Assembly (NCBI RefSeq): GCF_002443255.2
Contig: NW_019211455.1
Coordinates: 10,510,503 to 10,574,502, forward strand
Length of the DNA stretch: 64,000 bases
Direction of reading: 5' to 3'
Origin: Varroa destructor
Lineage: Eukaryota; Arthropoda; Arachnida; Mesostigmata; Varroidae
Shown here: positions 50,210 through 63,575 of the stretch, in pieces
Layout of the letters: each line of letters opens with the position of its first letter
Position numbering within the stretch: the stretch's first letter is position 1
Program-made: the position numbers and the translations under genes
Notes under the pieces: model-generated
What the model saw: only the letters and a program-made list of their open reading frames with translations
The model's database searches: none
Told to the model about the DNA's origin: nothing

Positions 50210-52874
50210 CACCACTCCTGCAATGAGTAATCACCAGCCGCACCGAAAATCATTCACTGGACAAAAACATCACCTCCCAAAAACTAGCAATACACCAATA
50301 TATACTCATCACTAGTAGTCTATGATAGAATAGAGAAACGAAGAAAACAAAGCAGCGACAAAGATAACGTAACTCTCATAATAGATCAAACATATTATGC
50401 ATCAGTGACTTCTCACAAAAGGCATTTCTTCACGTTTCAACAAACGGTCGAATTTAGCCTGCGGAACTTTCCAAATTTCATGCGGTTCCAGCTGAGCACT
50501 AGTATCATTTGCGTAAAATGTGTAATAAATAAATGATGAAAACGTTATGCTACGTTACGTTTTGTTATGCTATATATTCCCACTCCTGTTTATGAATTAC
50601 TGGCGTCGGCGAAGACCAGTATAGCCGTAATTGACAGCCGGAGAACTCGAGTAAATTACCGTTGGTGTGCGGTAGAGGAAGAGAGTCGCGTATATCGGCA
50701 AGACGACGTGGCAATATAACGTTGCCTTAAGACGGTCGACCGAAAAGCCTCACGACAGCATTAGGAGTGCACAGTGTGCCTAGGCTAAACATCAGAAGAG
50801 GGACAAGCATTTCCAGATGGGAGACAACCTATGGAATCTTTTATCTTATGGCGTAACAGAGAGAAAACCTAAGAAAGAAGACAGAAAGCACTACACGTTT
50901 CTTCTTTGGTCAGCGAACATACTGAGCTTCTAAGAAAGACAAGCAACCAAGCTGCTATATATATATATTGAACTTGCTAACTGAAGTATGCGCACGCCAC
51001 GATTGGATTGACTACCTGAATGAACAAATGTTTTATTTAAATAATCATTAATATGAATAGGTCAGAAGAGAAATTAAAAAGAGATAAATAAATAATACTA
51101 ATCATAATAGGGATAGCAATAATGATAAAATAGTATGGGACCGCTTCATTAACAAAGATAGTGCAAGGTCTGTTGCGAAAAATGCAGGAGGAATATACGT
51201 AGGCTGCGCCGCTACGAGACTGATTGCGTGCATACAACGGCCTTTTTTTAGTAGAGAAGTCCTTAAACGTCAAAGCTAGAAAGCTCTAAGGCACTTTGAA
51301 TCGAGGGTCAGCCCCAGTTATCGATATCATAAACTCAGCACATGCTCTTTTTAATAAATCATTAAAAGAGAGCTTTTCAAGGCATTGTCAATTTAATAAT
51401 TATTACACTTGTTTGTTCCTAAAGAATATACTACAAAACACGAAAGGAAAGTATTGTTTTTATAGTAAAACGTTGACCAACTAATACACGAGTAACAAAG
51501 AAATCTTCTCTATTGTCATTCGGGTGTTATTTGCCCCCTAAACAAGAATAAAATGCATGAGGCAAACTCCTTATTACTGGCTACATTATATGTACTGACG
51601 TGCTCAAACTTCACAACGATTTAAAAATAAAATAATTCGCGCGCGTCTTGTTTCTCAGCATTAAGAATACCGTCACGAAGTTTTTATATTTTTCGTTTTT
51701 AACGAGTTTTCAACCGGTTCTGCTAGTATTCAATGTGAATTGCTAAGGGTAATAATATACTAGAACTAAAAAAAACACAGAATAAAGTTTATATGTGGTA
51801 CAATAAAAACGTGTTGTTCTACTAAACTTTTAAAATCGAATATAGACACACTTCGTTTCGCCATGGAAGGCTGGCTGTCTGAAACAATGCTTAACAATAG
51901 CACCAAAACGTAAAACTCAAAGCATTCTTTTTATAAAGGCGTTTGTATATACCCCATTCACAGCATGCTCTGATTCGAGTGATAGGTTCATTTACGTTTG
52001 ACGTTTTTCACGTAATGGTTAATTGTTCGTCATAGCTTAAGTAGACCCTAGAGACACAACAATCCGAGGTGCAATCAATCGTCAAGTATTTACAACGAAA
52101 GCTGCCTTATTCAATAGAAGTTTGTTAGTTGTATCCACAGATCGTATAAAATATTTTTAAGCCAAATTACAACGACAAGTAAATTGTTCACAACAATAAA
52201 AAAAAATACTGTTCGAACTTATGCATGTCTAACCCATTGCATACCAATATTAATAATTATGCGCTGAATTACAATTGCTACGGCTTACAATAACTTGACG
52301 TTAGCGAAATACACAATTATCTTTAGGCCGGATGCGTGATGCACAAAAATACACCAATCATTTGTTTATTATGGTCTTAGCAACCGCGATATTGCCACCG
52401 TTATATATTTATTCACACAATCGCTATGTCTTTGTATTAATATGATTAACTAAATATACATCTACGCACAGTGTTAACACGGCCAACGACTGACAATTGG
52501 GGCCCTATGCGAACAGAGCGTTCTTGGGATCTCTACAGTACTCGATTGTTTTGATCCTGCCTCTCTGTCACACCATTTTTTTCGCCAGCACGCCATAGAA
52601 GTGATACAGCCTCACTATCTCTCATCGTCATCATAGCAATCATCATAACAATCATCATAGTGAGCATTATCAGCATTCGGTGGACGCTCATCCTGCGGCC
52701 AGCCGGATTGGCGCCCCCATCAAGCAAGCAGCATCAATACTCAGCACAAACAGCTGGCTTCTCATCAAGTCGAGACCCCAAACTGCCTCTTGTGTTAGAG
52801 GTCGCTGATTAGAACATTGGTAAGTGACTTCGTGAACTGAATCTTTACTCCAGTTGGTTTCGCTATCATTCATT
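50210..52874. other. Divergent spacer between P4HA (-) and NDUFB7 (+)
   Basis: About 2.7 kb, AT-rich, including a short TA run near 50957. No coding segment or RNA gene was recognised. Promoters of both genes should be at its ends. A minus-strand ORF at 52688-52927 is only the antisense of NDUFB7 exon 1. Confidence 0.5.
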
Positions 52875-54520
52875 ATGGGGAATATCCAGTTTGGTAATAC
52901 ACAGACTTTAGGTGCGTATTGGGCCACTTCTTACCATGAAGTGGATCCCGATGGTTATCAGAAACCGAAACCGCTGAAAATCACGCACGATCCTATGGAA
53001 GGTTTTCCGAACGGACGTAAGCCCAGGGGTAAGTTGTTGATTCACAATTATATTCAACTTAGCAGATAGCCACACTTGTCTATTGAAATTGCATAACTAG
53101 TGTGTAGTGTAAGCTAAATTCATAATATCATACAGTCTAAATGCATGTTTTTGTCTTTAAATGATAAAGGAAGATGACAGCGCTGATCGTTTTTTGTACA
53201 ACAAAACTAAGACTCCCTCTGTACTGAATAGAGAAATATAGACTATTCGATCAATGTGATGAAATAATGAAGAAAGCAGTTTTCTAATATCTAAATAGAC
53301 AGCTTAATGATCTTAGTGAGAGGTGAATGAGTCTAAATGACATAGTAATAAAAAAAGTTTAAGAAAAAGCGATTCTATTTGCTATCCCATGTGAACTGTT
53401 CACATTCAAATGTGCTGGAGGTTTTGGTGGGTAGCCTTTTAGGAAACTTCTGGTGGGTAGCCTTTTAGAAAACACTGCTTTGGAAAAAATTATAATTTTT
53501 TAGTATAATATGTGTGTTGTGGATTAGAGATGACGACTGCGTGGTCGCGAGTTTCGTTCTGGTTCCCTATCTTTTCTGCCATGTGAAACAGTGAATAGTG
53601 TAAATAAAGCGTATCCTAAAGAAAAGTACTATTAATAACATTCTGTTAAATTTTTATGAATATTTGTCTGTGCAGTTTTTTGTGCAGATACATAACACTA
53701 TAATATCTATTCTCGTAGCCATGAGCGAAGTTTTTTTTAAAACTATAACTGCCGTTTATTCTGATCCAGCTTAGAGCTATTTTCAACCTAAGACCTCCGA
53801 GTAATAATATTCGGAGGTCTCGGGTTAACTAGAATTGGACCATAAGTTTAGATAACTTATTAATTATTCACACTTTCAGTAATGGTGGCAACTAATGAAG
53901 AAATGCTTAGCGCCAGGCTTGCCCCTCATGAACGTGATTATTGCGCCCACAAGCTTATTGCCTTTAAAAATTGCCGCTACCAGAAGTTCCCATGGGTCGC
54001 CCTGTGTCACAGAGAGAAGCACGACCTTGAGCACTGTGAATTCGAAGAGTAAGTGCCGATATTATTGGAAATGAAAGCGCTTATTAGCAAACTCCGGGGT
54101 GGAAAAGTGAAGTTAAAAAAAACTCAGTGTTGATCATCGGCGTTTCCTTTATGAAGTTTCCTTTAAATTTCTGTTGCTTTCATTTCGAGTAGTCGACGTG
54201 TTTTCGTCGACGCTAGCAGCTGGTGAACAGCACACCTATACTAAGCTTGATAACTTAGTACACATGAGACAGTTCGATTTCCGTATTCGGTTTACTATTC
54301 GTAAAGACGATATATTAGACCTGCTTTTAACTATCTGCATGGATTTTCTAATATTTTTGTTTTGTTCAATGTCCATATACCTGAAAATTACAGTTTCATG
54401 ATCCGAATCAAGGAGCATGAACGAGAGAAACGACTTCGGAAGCGCGATAAGGAGCGCGCAAAGAAGCAGGCACGAGAAGCAGGGAATCGAGCTCGATTCG
54501 AGGTCGGACTGGTCCATTAA
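52875..54520 (+). CDS. NDUFB7: Complex I subunit NDUFB7 (B18)
   Basis: An accessory subunit of respiratory complex I on the intermembrane-space side. Exons 52875-53028, 53880-54048 and 54394-54520 join in phase into 149 residues. The ATG at 52875 was chosen over an upstream in-frame option because it gives Met-Gly at the N-terminus, as in the N-myristoylated mammalian subunit. The twin CX9C (CHCH) fold is present: CAHKLIAFKNC and CHREKHDLEHC, both with exactly nine residues between cysteines, used for Mia40-dependent import. FERERR-like basic helix follows (IKEHEREKRLRKRDKER). A poly(A) signal lies at 54686-54691. It is convergent with PIKfyve. Confidence 0.95.
53419..53474. repeat. Two-copy tandem repeat in NDUFB7 intron 1
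   Basis: GGTGGGTAGCCTTTTAG(G/A)AAAC occurs twice, about 27 bases apart, with one substitution. Confidence 0.75.
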
Positions 54521-56030
54521 CAGAAACTATCATAACGACAGCGGTTGTCTACATCAGCTTGTTTTTGATTTTCTGAGCCATCATGGTGGTTTCTGGTCTT
54601 CTGAGTTCATTTAGTCGAGAGCAAGTCTAGTGTTGAAAATAGTGTCTGAGTAGGAGGGGAATTTGTCTGATACGAAAAACGCGGGAATAAATTTAGTGAA
54701 GATAATATACAGCATCAACGAGTAACAGAAAGGAAAAGATGTAAGTAACAACGAGTTATCTTTTAAGCAATGCAACAAAATGTAACAAACGACGTTAATG
54801 ACAATAAAAAAAAAGTGTAATCACCCCGTGTCCTAAATTTTTATCGATTAATAATGACGAATAATTGTTTAGCATGGACCTTATTAAATTTTTCAACTGC
54901 TCCATTCTTAGTCTCATCCACTTGTTAGGGTGCATCAAGTTTGTTAATTACTTAAATATCTGTGGAACAAGCTCAAAGAAACCCGAATATTTTTGCGGTG
55001 GTAGGAGTGAACTATCTAATTTTTGACCACTTGCCAAAAAACATGTTTCTGTTTAAGTAAAAGAAGTCAACGTAAAAATAATCTATGAGCCAATTTTTAA
55101 AGTACAGAATATCATAAACAACAGTTCATGCATGGGATTTCAGAACTAACTATAGCTAGTTGCCCTCTTCTCTTTTTTAGCTTATTGCCATTTTAAATCA
55201 TAACCGCACAATACGAAATGTTTGTTAAATGCAGCGTACTATTCCTCTAATATAACCGTATTATTGTAGTAATTTATATGTTAAAAAATATATACATAGA
55301 CACCTCGGAATACGACATCAGCATCTAAGAAGTCATTTTAACTACTTATAAACGTAACAAACTTTATTATTATTCGTCATCATTTGTAACCAACTTTTGT
55401 GTTCATGATACTAGCATATTTGTTGTCCTAACGTTTGCATCACTTTATGCACTCCTGCTCCAAGCCATATACACCCCTAGTCATTAGTAATATTTACATT
55501 TCAGCTTTGGTCGGATAACTTTTGTCTCCACGAGATCACCTACCTTGTTTTCTTTACTAGCAGGTTACGATGTTTCTTTCCCGGGACGATGTTTCATATA
55601 AATTGCTGTATATCATATCCATATTACACTATTTATTCGCAGTAAACATATTACAGTACACGATTCTCGTTATAGCTCGACAATCGGTTCAATTGTGCCA
55701 ACTTTCGCTTACTATTTTATTTCATTATATATCTCATTAATTGCAACAGGAAGTTTGATCAGTTTTATACATTGAGTTTCTTGTACTACTCTTACTAAGA
55801 AAAAATAACGTTGAATTAGTAATACTGAAGCCCTACATATTTGCATAAAGAAGTGCCAGCGTTTGTAACTTCATATATAAATACAGCTCAACGAGCAGTT
55901 AGTGCTTTACGTCATGTGGACATTGTGTAACAGTTTTCACTGACTCACAATCCATTCAATAACAAGTTATATAGAGTTGTTAGGTAGATATATTTCTATC
56001 GGAGATGTTGTTAAAAAGATAGTTCCGATG
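54521..56030. other. Convergent intergenic region, NDUFB7 to PIKfyve
   Basis: Contains the NDUFB7 poly(A) signal (54686-54691) and AT-rich DNA, some of which should be PIKfyve 3' UTR. Nothing else was recognised. Confidence 0.5.
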
Positions 56031-59000
56031 CTAAGAAGCGGTCATGCGCCCCCTTTCCGGGTGATACGTGGAATCCTTGCCCATTGGCGTCCATCGGTCA
56101 GGCACCGCTAAGAAGTATTTATCCATAGCACCTTGAAAACGGGACTTGTACTCGGCTGGCCAAATGACGGTAGGGCTTTTGACAGTAAAAGCGGATTTGA
56201 CGATCATTTCGGCTTTTTTGTCCCACGTGAACTGTCGTATGTAGTCGATAATGCCAACTACAAATTCGTTCTTCTCTGCGTCAATGCCGACCAGAAGCGA
56301 GTAGTCCATTACTTTGCATTCGGCGAGAAAACTGGAGTCATTGATGATAGCTGCCAATAGCACCTGAATTAAAAAGGATTTGTTAAGTTTATATATGCGG
56401 AGAGACTGCACCGAGTTATACTTACATCGAGTTACGGACCTGTACTAAATCGAACATAGGCTTATAAAATACGGCATATTATAAAATGCTTGCGATTATC
56501 ACGGGTGTGCTAAGACCGTTGTATCCATATCTAACCTTTTTCGAGTGCTGTCTGATGTACAATGGGTTTCCACACATTTTCATCATGAAATTTTCGTCGA
56601 GCAGAACGACATCATCTCGTTCGGCGTCGTCAACCAAACGATTCCTCTCCGAGCCTTTAAGGTCAAACTTCTGTACGATGTTACGCTCGTAAAATAAGTT
56701 CTCCATGACGAGCAAGTCCATCCTACACTGGTGATTCGTTGCAGAGTTGTGGCAGCCAATGCGGTAAACTCCCACAATCTTGCCTAACACAGTAGGATGT
56801 TTGCCTTTCGAGGCACGTGAAATGTAGTCAAAGTATTTCACACCAAACTCCTGTCTTACGCACTCCATTTCCGAGCGGCTCATTTCCTTTAGTATGAAGC
56901 GATCATCCAACGTCTTGCAGAATACGGAACCACTTTTACCGCCCTGCGCTTGCCATGACACACACCGTGCCAACGAATAGATGAACCGTTGTTCACCAGC
57001 TGGAAACAGTAATTTCCGCACCTGTCGGAACTGCTCGGCGAAGTATATCCTACAGTAGTATCGTGAAGACACATCCTGAAACTGTATGTCAATGTGCAAC
57101 TGGGCTTGTTCTGGTTTCGTACTCGGCTGTTGGGGCAAAGTGAAGTTCTTTATTTCAAGAATGTCGACTTCCTTGTTAGGTGACACTTCTCGGTTATGCT
57201 CTATAATGGAGCCTAATTGCATTTGTAGCTTGGCTAGGGCGTTGTGGTATTCGGTCGAGGCCAGTGACGCGGCGACGATGGACGAAGGCTCGGTATCATA
57301 AACAGCTACGCGCGGTTCTGTACCAAGATTGAGGTTATAATGTTCCGAGGCCGTAAATGGACTTTGGATGACGGTCGATGTACCTGTATTGAGAAACTGT
57401 GAAAAAATCGTCTTTACCCCTCGCTTTTCCTGTTTTGCTGCATCAATACTTACTGTCAACTCATCGCTGCGTATGGAAAATTTCTCCTCTATGAATAATG
57501 ACGGAATCCGAGTATTCTCTTCTGTTTCGGAATCGGTCGCAGTGGTTAACGCAGGACTAATACTCTTTCGTGTATCTTGGCTTTCAAGCAATTTTGTCGG
57601 ATCACATATCACTTCGGTCTGGTCAACACTGTCGTTGTCTAATGGACCCACGACAGCCACATCGAGTCCAGGCTTGCTAAACGAGTTGCTATCGGTCTTG
57701 CCACCCGCTTTCTCTTCCCTTTTTCTAGCATTCTCGAAGTTGACCAACAGCCCGTTCCATGTTTGTACCCCGTCTGCTATATGTTGCTTGAGACCTACAA
57801 GGCTATCAAAAATAGGCCAACACCTTTCTTCGTTGTCTTCTTCACCTGGTGTAGTCAACTGCACATTGATCTTCTCGATGTGATCTTTACTTTTGCGTTG
57901 CTGCTCGCGACAAATTTCGAACATGTTATTAATCCACACCTCATGTTTCGTGCCGACCACCTGATCTTTGATACCCATTAGTGCCTGTAAAACTGTCTGA
58001 TAGAATTCGCTTGACTTCTCAGACAGCTCGCGAATTTCGTCACTGATGCGAGACACGTTCAGTAGTTGCTTCTTGATACGGATCGTGTTCGGCGGCAGAA
58101 CGATTTCCCGTATTATGATAGGAACGTACTTCAACGCCGCGTACATATGTCCCGTGGCAAAGTATTGGTAGTGATCATGATGAAGCGAATGTCCACACGG
58201 TTCGGTATCCGATCCTCGACAAGTGTAGGCTGCTCCATAAAAACGCAGCTCGAGATACTTAGCAAATGACAGGTTATAGGTGTCTTTTGACATGCTTTCG
58301 AATTTCGACATGTAACGACATTTGCGACAAAAACTCCACATCGTTATTCGATTCTGTGGAAGGAACATTTTGTCGAGATACCACGTGTTAAGTACAATAC
58401 TGCCAGTGTCATGAATGAACTTTCGGTTATGGTGTAGCATTCTTAGGCCGCATTGGCATGCATATTCGGGTTGAAGACAGTAGCGCTTCAGGTAACGACC
58501 CAATGTTATGTCATGATTGGCGTAAAAATCCATAGTGAGGAAATTTGGATCAACACAAAAACCCGGTGCGTTCTTCGAATTACTCGAATAGCTGAAGAAG
58601 AGTACAACCATTTGTTGGTGATTATACGGCGAGAAGCAGTCTTGTTTTGAGATATCTTGCTGTTGAGAATAGCTTGCCATCTGCTTGCCTGAATCAGCTT
58701 GTTTGTTGTCCTGATTGAGGCGACATTTGCAGATCTTGTTGATTCGCGCACCTCGAGCGCGGTAGTCAGCGAGTAATGCGCGAAACTTCGGGTTTTCCCG
58801 CAATCGGCCTTTACCAAAACAGGCCGCAGGTAAATTTAGGAATGGATGTGGTTCAAGCAGCTGTATATCTGCCCGTTTGCTCCAAGCCTCGGTACCGAAA
58901 ATATTAGCTGATGCGGGTTCCATTTTCAGAAGGGGTGCAATTAAAGCACGCGGTGGCTGTAGTTTCTCTGAGACATACAGCTCTTTTGGAAGGTAACTGC

Positions 59001-62000
59001 GTAACAGACAGGTTGCTCCTGCTGGTGTCTCCATGTAAGGCGGATTCACCTTGAGGAACGGTGATATCGTAAGCAGTGTATTTTTCAGAACGTTTGTGAA
59101 CTGTGTATGTGTATAGTACTTTTCCTCTTCTGGTGGCTCCTTGTCAACAACAGGTAAGGTGATAGCAAATTTGTCGGGATCGGCGCTCCTTAAAGGATCC
59201 GAATTGTCCTCAACAGCCTCCGCTTCGAGTTCGCGAATCTCCACCGTCGACGTTTGTGATAGCAACGGCGGCGTTGGCGGTAAACTATTGACAGCGTCTA
59301 TGGCAACTTCGTCTTCTTCAACTACCATAGCACCCGTCATTGGTGGAACAGCTAATTCGTTTAGTAGGAAGGCTTTTTCCAGTTTCCAGTTATAGTTCAT
59401 AAAAATCATGAACTTAAGAACCCGTTTGAGTTTTGACAGCTCGGTTAAATTCCCTCCTCTGAGTAATACAGAGCAGCCTAGGTGCTCCGAACAGCCGGAA
59501 AAAACCGTTATGGATTTGGTTTGGCTAATGCTCATATCAAACGGTCGAACGTAAAACCGCTCGCAAGTGCCAAGCGTTGGAGAACCCAACGCGTCGAGGC
59601 CGGTCACCTGCGTAGATCCGGTAAGATGTGCGAGCCTTTCCATGACGGATTTTTTCACATTAGTGATTAGCGAAACGTTTAGCTCACGAACCTTCTCTCT
59701 CACTAGCCATGAGACACTCTTCTCTACAATGAGAATATCAGGTTGATAAGCTCGGATTTTAGCTATGGCATATTTAACGTAATCTTGCTCTTGCATTACG
59801 ATGGGTTCAAGTGTATCAATTTTCGACTCATTACGCTGATAAGTGATGGCTCCCTGCAAGATAAGAACCTTCGGTTGTTCGACGTGACACCGCATCTCCT
59901 TATGAACGAGATTTTTGCTGAACGCAGTGCCCCAAATGATCGACGTGTCTTTCTTCATCCCACCGGGAATCTTCTTGATGTGAACGAAATCACGGATATC
60001 GTTATTGTTTGTTGGCGGTGTTACCGTCGCTGCCACCCGTTGTACGATTGGTATGATAATCTCCGCCCAACTCTGATTAAGGCCGTTAGAAGCCAACTGC
60101 TGATTTAGCATTTCCTTTGCCATGTGAGCATATTGAGAATCAAAACACGAGCGTATTTCATTTAGCTCACTTTCGGGAATAGCTTTTTCGTCCGTTTGGT
60201 TACTACTCTGTTCTGTTGACGCAATAAGAGCCCCGCTGACAGCCGAATCATCACCGACGGCTCGCTCACCATCAGAAAGGTCCCATGTGTTGCGAACAAA
60301 CTCCTCTTCGCCATCCCCCGGTTCCTGTTCTAGCTGGGTACGCGAAACGCTAGCAGAGCTTTGCTTAAGATTGAGGTCAAGCTGGAAAGATGAATCAGAT
60401 TTGAGTACTTTCCGTTCGCCCGTACTGGACCGAGATTGGCCAGGCGTCTTGATCCAGTCGGCAACGAATTGCTCTTCGGACGAACTCCTCGACTCTTGTG
60501 CGATCTCGGACACCCAGAGGGGGTCTGCGTTGTCGCCTTCTTTTTCAGTCGTTGGATCAGCACTCAGTCCAACTGGTCGGTATAATATCGTGGCGTCGAC
60601 AAACTGCTTGACGGTGGGCTGGCCCACGGTTTCTAATAGGCCTGCGTCAATCAGCTGTTGACCGACAGCTACAGCAGCTGCGCGCTCGATGGTCAGCTCG
60701 GCCTGAAACCAAGTCACGAGGCTGGTCCCTGTTGCTGTGTTCGGGTAGCTCAAATCCTGCAGTCGATGGTTCTGGAATGGAAACTCTTCAAGGGTCCTCT
60801 TCCAGAGCGCGTTTATATCCAAGATTCCACCAAGGCCTTTTACAGTTTCCGTGAAATGTTCTACTACAACAAATTTATTGTTGTCCGTTTGTGGCCACAG
60901 TGCCTCTTCACGAAACGTGACTGACTCACGCCGACTCATATCCATATTCATGACGGCGGGTTCAGCTGCGCGACTCACGTTCTTTGATCTGGAACAAAGA
61001 GATCAGAAAGCGACTGAATTGTCAAAATATTGTGGCAACATCGCAAAATAATGCACACGTTACTATAGCGAAAAACGTAAGTTCTGCTATATAATCCGCT
61101 AATCAACTACGAAAACAATCGTTGATGTTTTGCACATTCAAAAAATTTATTGTAAAGCAAATGTGACCGATAATGCAGGTAACGGAAGAATAAAACTAAT
61201 TATTGTGATGGGAAACCAACGAGTTAATAGGAAAGCGGTAGAATAATGCCCGTGCAAGTAACATAAATCATTTTATTATTATGCTCCGAGTGTGAAAATA
61301 GTCCGGCTTGTTCTACTAATAGTATATTGCTGTATGTTTCTTGCATTTAAGGTGTCATTCTATTATGATGACAATGGTTGGGTGCCGATAGTTGTGCATG
61401 CGTACAACGATATTCACTAAATACAAATGTTTTTATTCCCACAGACAACAATTATTAATTTTGACGAATCGAACAGGACCTTTCTGCAGTGCTTATTCTT
61501 CGGTTCCTAATTGACTTAATAGTAAATTTTTCAGTGTTGTATCATGTTGCAGAGCATCTTGGTAAAACAACAATTACGAAAATTGATTTTATGTGATTAA
61601 GATTTTTACTTATATTTTAAAATTCGTCGGGACAATTTAACGTGTTTAAAATGAATACAAAATTGAAACTAAAGTCCTGAATTAACCTGGTAATGGTTAA
61701 TACCTGTCATAAACACATCACCCGTATCCAGACATGTCTACACATTCGTGACGAATGTAACCCATGATAATCAGATATGATAATGATATTAAATGGTGGT
61801 AGATCCCTTTGCAAGGGATACCTTAATAATTTCCAGAAATATTAGAAAAATGGCCAGCGGGTATAGAGTCATGTAAAGATGACAACTCTGTTATGAAATA
61901 TTAACCATCGAGTTTTTGTGCGATTATAGGATTAAATTACTGGAAATAATAAGTTCAAAGTTAGTAGTATCGTAGAGGCAAATAAAGATGAACTTTAATT

Positions 62001-62749
62001 AGCAATCCAAAGTGTCAACATTTGTGTACACTTTCCTCTATAGAAAAAGTTTGCTACCAGTAACCTTTATTTGTCTATGACTAAGAAATCTGTAGCTGAG
62101 ACGAATTTCATTGGTGCTCATTTTTGCCACACAGAAATAGTAAAACAACCTATCTATGACTATTTCGGCCATACTCGAAAGAAGGCTAAAACAAACACCA
62201 ATCTGGTACAGGTGTGTGTATTACTTACCTCAAGTACTTGAGAATATCGGCAGCACAGTACTGACAAACTCGAAGATCTATGTCATCCTTGTGTTTTTTT
62301 ATAATGTCCAAATTGCAGCACGTAGCACAAAAAATTCTACCACAGATTCGGCAATGATGTCGCCGTTTAAAGGTTGAAAATTTCACTCCGCATTCATAAC
62401 ATTCTTTACAGTTACTATCAGGCATCCAGAACTGTTTAAACTCCGAGTCATTTAGATCGGCCGCCGAGACCTTTCCGCCTCGATCAAGAATTGAGGTAAT
62501 TCTTTGTAGGATCGTGTGCTTCGCCTCAGCTATCGAGTCTTCAGCATCTTTCTGCGGCGAAGGATCACCAACGATAGTGCTGGCAGCACGATATAAAAGT
62601 TGACTAGCTAAATTTAAAGTAGACGTTTTTGGCTGCTCGACTTCGGGGGCAACAGGTATCGGCGCAAACTCACTGAGCGAATCGACGCAGTCGAGCTTGC
62701 GGCCTTTAGCTCGCCACTCGTAATGGTCCAAATCATTTTTAGACGTCAT
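56031..62749 (-). CDS. PIKFYVE: 1-phosphatidylinositol 3-phosphate 5-kinase PIKfyve (Fab1)
   Basis: PIKfyve makes PI(3,5)P2 on endosomes and controls endolysosome size and traffic. Exons 62749-62229, 60988-56536 and 56363-56031 join in phase into 1768 residues (human about 2098). The order is FYVE finger (residues 108-166, with RRHHCR and eight zinc-binding Cys), DEP domain (about 224-307, LVTWFQ), TCP-1/chaperonin-like domain (about 510-740, GCSVLLRGG), the Cys-rich CQCGLRMLHHNRKFIHD region, then the PIP kinase domain. The kinase keeps DDRFILKEMSRSEM with the ATP-binding Lys, QKFDLKGSERNR, MDYSLLVG (Asp near 1678) and VVGIIDY (Asp near 1698). The second exon is 4453 bases, unusually long. 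Shortening relative to human lies in the low-complexity linkers. Intron 1 (60989-62228) holds no recognisable gene. Confidence 0.97.
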
Positions 62750-63575
62750 TTTCCTTTAATTTTTTTAAGCTCAGACTATTTTTGGTATATATTAACTATA
62801 TTCAAATACATAAAATTAATTAACAACAACTGAGCAATTCCGAACCCGTAAAAGCCGCTGCATCCCATGACAGTTCAGCTCAGCGATAACAGCCACAGTT
62901 TAGATGAGACAACTGCGACCTCCGATTCAGCCAAACAAACAAATCCACCCTAACGGACTGTTCGTGCATGTATCGAGAACAACTGACCGCAAAACCCACA
63001 CATACGGTTCTGCGATCCGACCACCTAAAAATAAGGACATTTTTACGCTCCTGTGATTCAAACTCTACCACTAAAGTGAGCATATTTTTTGTATGCTGTG
63101 CAAATACTTATTCCATGCATTTAATCACTGCTGTGTTTAGGAAAATTCACTCGAAGATCATCGCGATCGATTAGGATGAGCAGCCGTATTGGATGACAAA
63201 CATTTGATGGTCATCAGTGAACAGTCACAAACTGCCCTTGCTGGCGAGGGCTTTGTTGTTAACGTTCTGGAACTCTGAGCGTTTTTCTAATCAGTCGTGC
63301 ATCTCCGTAATAGAAACAGCAAGTTTAGATGAAGCTGGTTTCAAACATGCAGTGTATTATTATTTGCGGTTCAATTAACTGAAGAGGTTTTGTAACAAAT
63401 GAACCAAAAAGTTGGAAAAATTTACTAGTCAGTATTATGACAATGTTCTGAAAACGCGAAGCAGTCCTGTGTGCATCTTGATCGGTGTATTTTTTTTTAA
63501 TAGAACGGTTCAATTCGTAAAGCCAGCCAGTGGTGAAAGGAATCAACTGACAAGTTAGAGTCATTACAGACGACG
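62750..63575. promoter_or_regulatory. Shared spacer of PIKfyve (-) and HDAC3 (+)
   Basis: About 830 non-coding bases between divergent start codons, so probably both promoters. No TATA box or other known element is clear. Confidence 0.45.

Noticed and set aside
52533..52927. Minus-strand ORFs over NDUFB7 exon 1
   Set aside because: They are antisense to a well-supported exon and to its upstream repeat-like CAT-rich DNA; no splice or start context supports them.
57368..57883. 171-codon plus-strand ORF inside PIKfyve
   Set aside because: It is the mirror of the long coding exon; its length follows from the base composition of the opposite strand.
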